Source: Paracoccaceae bacterium
Lineage (GTDB): Bacteria > Pseudomonadota > Alphaproteobacteria > Rhodobacterales > Rhodobacteraceae
DNA length: 64,000 bases
Direction of reading: 5' to 3'
NCBI GenBank assembly: GCA_016124615.1
Contig: WGNF01000007.1
Coordinates: 186,001-250,000 of the forward strand
The position numbers were made by a program, and so were the translations under genes. A model generated the notes under the pieces. The model ran no database searches. It had not been told where the DNA came from and saw only the letters and a list, made by a program, of their open reading frames with translations. Below, piece by piece: positions 62,234-64,000 of this stretch (the stretch's first letter is position 1; each line of letters begins with the position of its first letter).

Positions 62234-62943
62234 TGGCGCGGTTCCTGCTGATCCACGGCTCTGGCCACGGTGCCTGGTGTTGGCGCGGCGTCTTGCCCTT
62301 CCTCAACACCGGCGGGCATCAGGCCCGCGCCATCGACCTGCCCTCGCATGGCGACGACAAGACCCCGGCGGATCAGGTGACGCTGGACGGTTACGCCCGT
62401 GCCATCGTTGACGCCATCGACGAACCGGTGATCCTCGTCGGCCATTCGATGGCGGGCTACCCGATCACCGCCGCCGCCGAACTGGCGCCCGAAAAGGTCG
62501 CGAAACTGGTCTACCTTTGCGCCTATGTCCCGGTGCCCGGCCTTTCGCTCGCCGATCGCCGCCGCGCGGGGCCGCGCCAGCCGCTGCTGGCCGCCATCCG
62601 CGTCGCCCCCGACCGGGTGACATGGTCCGCCGACCCCGACCAGATCGAGGCCGTGTTCTACCACGACTGCCCGCCCGGCACGGTGGCCTACGCCCGCGCC
62701 CGCCTGACCCCGCAGCCGATCCTGCCGCAGGAAACCGTACTGGACCTCACCGCCCGGTCGGCCACGATCCCGCGGCACTACATCCGCTGCACCGACGACC
62801 GCACCATCCCGCCGGAGTATCAGGAGGCGATGACGGCCGACTGGCCCGCCAGCACCGTCACCACCCTGCCCACCTCGCACTCGCCCTTTTTCGCGGCACC
62901 CGCTATGCTGGCCGAACGCCTCATCGAGATTGCCGCATCATGA
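62233..62943 (+). CDS. Alpha/beta hydrolase (methylesterase/hydroxynitrile-lyase-like) in the pca operon
   Basis: The 236-residue protein is a small alpha/beta hydrolase of the SABP2/HNL group: FLLIHGSGHGAWCWRGVLPF, nucleophile Ser in ILVGHSMAGYPIT (near residue 79), CTDDRTIPPEYQ and C-terminal TSHSPFFAAP with catalytic His. Within an overlapping pca operon, it may release aromatic acids from esters or serve as an extra lactonase. This is inference; PcaD is already present. Confidence 0.85.
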   Translation: MARFLLIHGSGHGAWCWRGVLPFLNTGGHQARAIDLPSHGDDKTPADQVTLDGYARAIVDAIDEPVILVGHSMAGYPITAAAELAPEKVAKLVYLCAYVPVPGLSLADRRRAGPRQPLLAAIRVAPDRVTWSADPDQIEAVFYHDCPPGTVAYARARLTPQPILPQETVLDLTARSATIPRHYIRCTDDRTIPPEYQEAMTADWPASTVTTLPTSHSPFFAAPAMLAERLIEIAAS

Positions 62944-63770
62944 CCCAGCCCTGCATCATCTGCGTCGCCATCACCGGCTCGGTTCCGCGCAAGGAACATA
63001 ACCCCGCCGTGCCGATCAGCATCGCCGAGCAGATCGAGAGCACGCAGGAAGCATTCGAGGCCGGTGCCGCGATCGCGCATTGCCACGTGCGCAACGACGA
63101 CCAGACCCCGACCTCGGACCCCGAGCGGTTCGCCCGGCTGAAGGAAGGGCTGGAAACGCACTGCCCCGGCATGATCGTACAACTATCCACCGGCGGCCGT
63201 TCCGGCGCCGGGCAGACGCGCGGCGGCATGCTGCCCCTGCGCCCCGACATGGCCAGCCTTTCGGTCGGCTCGAACAACTTTCCCACCCGCGTCTACGAAA
63301 ACCCGCCGGATCTGGTGGATTGGCTCGCCGCCGAGATGCTCAAATATGACGTGAAGCCCGAGATCGAGGCCTTCGACCTCAGCCACATCTTCCAGGCCGT
63401 GCAGATGAGCCGCGACGGCCGGTTGAAGGCCCCGCTTTACGTTCAATTCGTGATGGGCGTGAAGAACGCGATGCCGGTGGATCGCGAGGTTTTCGACTTC
63501 TACATCAAGACCCTGCACCGCCTTGCCCCCGACGCCCAGTGGTGCGCGGCCGGAATCGGGCCGGGCCAGATCACCGTCAACGAATGGTGCATCGCGGCGG
63601 GCGGCCATACCCGCACCGGGCTGGAGGATAACCTGCGCCTCGACCGCAGCACCCTCGCCCCGTCCAACGCCGCGCTGGTGCGCCGCGCGGTGGACCTGTG
63701 CGAGAAATACCACCGCCCGGTCGCCACCCCGGCCGAGGCGCGCGCCATCCTTGGCCTGCGCGCCGCCTGA
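62940..63770 (+). CDS. BKACE (beta-keto acid cleavage enzyme, DUF849) in the pca operon
   Basis: The 276-residue TIM-barrel protein belongs to the family of 3-keto-5-aminohexanoate cleavage enzyme. Zinc ligands appear as His47 and His49 (AIAHCHVRNDD) with a Glu in KPEIEAFDLSH and the C-terminal AAGGHTRTGLEDN. Family chemistry: beta-keto acid + acetyl-CoA gives acetoacetate + a CoA ester. Overlaps its neighbours (4 bp with the hydrolase, 1 bp with pcaB). Here the likely substrate is beta-ketoadipate. Confidence 0.88.
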   Translation: MTQPCIICVAITGSVPRKEHNPAVPISIAEQIESTQEAFEAGAAIAHCHVRNDDQTPTSDPERFARLKEGLETHCPGMIVQLSTGGRSGAGQTRGGMLPLRPDMASLSVGSNNFPTRVYENPPDLVDWLAAEMLKYDVKPEIEAFDLSHIFQAVQMSRDGRLKAPLYVQFVMGVKNAMPVDREVFDFYIKTLHRLAPDAQWCAAGIGPGQITVNEWCIAAGGHTRTGLEDNLRLDRSTLAPSNAALVRRAVDLCEKYHRPVATPAEARAILGLRAA

Positions 63771-64000
63771 TGCCCGCCTCGCCGCTCGATTCCGCGCTCT
63801 ACCGCGACCTGTTCGGCGATGCCGAACTCGCGCGGCTTTTCACCGACACTGCCGAGGTCCGCGCGATGCTGCTGGTCGAAGGCGCGCTGGCCAAGGCGCA
63901 GGGTGCGCTTGGCGTGATCCCGGCCGACAGCGCCGCCTTCCTGCACCGCGCGAGCCTTGAGGTGCAGATCGACCCCGCCGCCCTCGCCGCCGAAACCGGC
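63770..64000 (+). CDS. pcaB: 3-Carboxy-cis,cis-muconate cycloisomerase (truncated by window edge)
   Basis: Only the first 77 residues are present (MPASPLDSALYRDLFGDAEL...). The pattern DTAEVRAMLLVEGALAKAQG is typical of the N-terminus of the fumarase/aspartase-superfamily PcaB, and the location after pcaHG fits. The start overlaps the BKACE stop by one base. The gene continues beyond the window, so it cannot be checked for completeness. Confidence 0.9.
   Translation, partial: MPASPLDSALYRDLFGDAELARLFTDTAEVRAMLLVEGALAKAQGALGVIPADSAAFLHRASLEVQIDPAALAAETG

Overview
The window is high-GC (around two-thirds G+C by eye) and densely packed with chromosomal housekeeping genes. It most likely comes from a Rhodobacteraceae alphaproteobacterium (Rhodobacter/Paracoccus/Gemmobacter-like). 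The grounds are an atpHAG cluster without atpB/atpE, an Irr-type Fur regulator divergent from fabA-fabB-fabI, a metK leader that matches the SAM/SAH riboswitch class (a Rhodobacterales speciality), a Hint-domain protein, and lineage-typical proteins (DUF2125, extensin-like, ChaC, hisC-tyrC). No phage, transposase, CRISPR array or rRNA was seen.

Layout. 1-3.3 kb: F1-ATPase genes atpH-atpA-atpG on the minus strand. 3.3-7.4 kb: a methyltransferase, gloB and clpA. 7.5-10.7 kb: an ExbB/TolQ-like plus MotB/OmpA-like membrane pair with long coiled coils. 10.7-16.3 kb: chaC, a DUF2125 gene, an extensin-like gene, tyrC-hisC and rpsD with a near-consensus promoter and a terminator. 16.3-24.2 kb: a Hint protein, a Gfo/Idh-ThuA pair, a DUF2147 gene, hisA-hisF-hisE, a b-type cytochrome, a CoA-binding protein, rlmB and a tRNA-Tyr. 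24.3-28.9 kb: a PaoABC-like molybdenum aldehyde oxidoreductase operon divergent from a TetR regulator, with a palindrome between its -35 and -10. 29-34.7 kb: phasin, dimethylargininase, a DxD glycosyltransferase-like protein, a GIY-YIG/DUF2239 divergent pair, metY and a SIMPL protein.

34.9-40 kb: an unusual 937-residue single-pass protein whose ends resemble GspL/PilM and PilP/GspC, then hppD with a divergent Lrp-type regulator, then trmB. 40-43.7 kb: yghU, queF, a lower-GC orphan gene and metK with its riboswitch. 43.7-50.3 kb: phoH-ybeY-corC-lnt, two small envelope proteins sharing a GCQ-containing domain, and miaB. 50.4-57.4 kb: a conserved gene and a glutamine amidotransferase, irr, the fabA-fabB-fabI unsaturated fatty-acid genes, a Cys-rich membrane protein, a haloacid dehalogenase and an alpha/beta hydrolase. 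57.5-64 kb: a PLP ammonia-lyase, then a tightly overlapping protocatechuate operon (pobA-pcaD-pcaC-pcaH-pcaG-hydrolase-BKACE-pcaB, cut by the window edge).

The most unusual signals are a dispersed intergenic element built from exact 11-bp direct repeats (three copies), the 937-residue composite protein, a BKACE enzyme inside the beta-ketoadipate operon that could bypass PcaIJ/PcaF, the paired GCQ-domain envelope proteins, and an apparently leaderless irr transcript. All assignments come from reading the sequence and recalling families. No database search was run.
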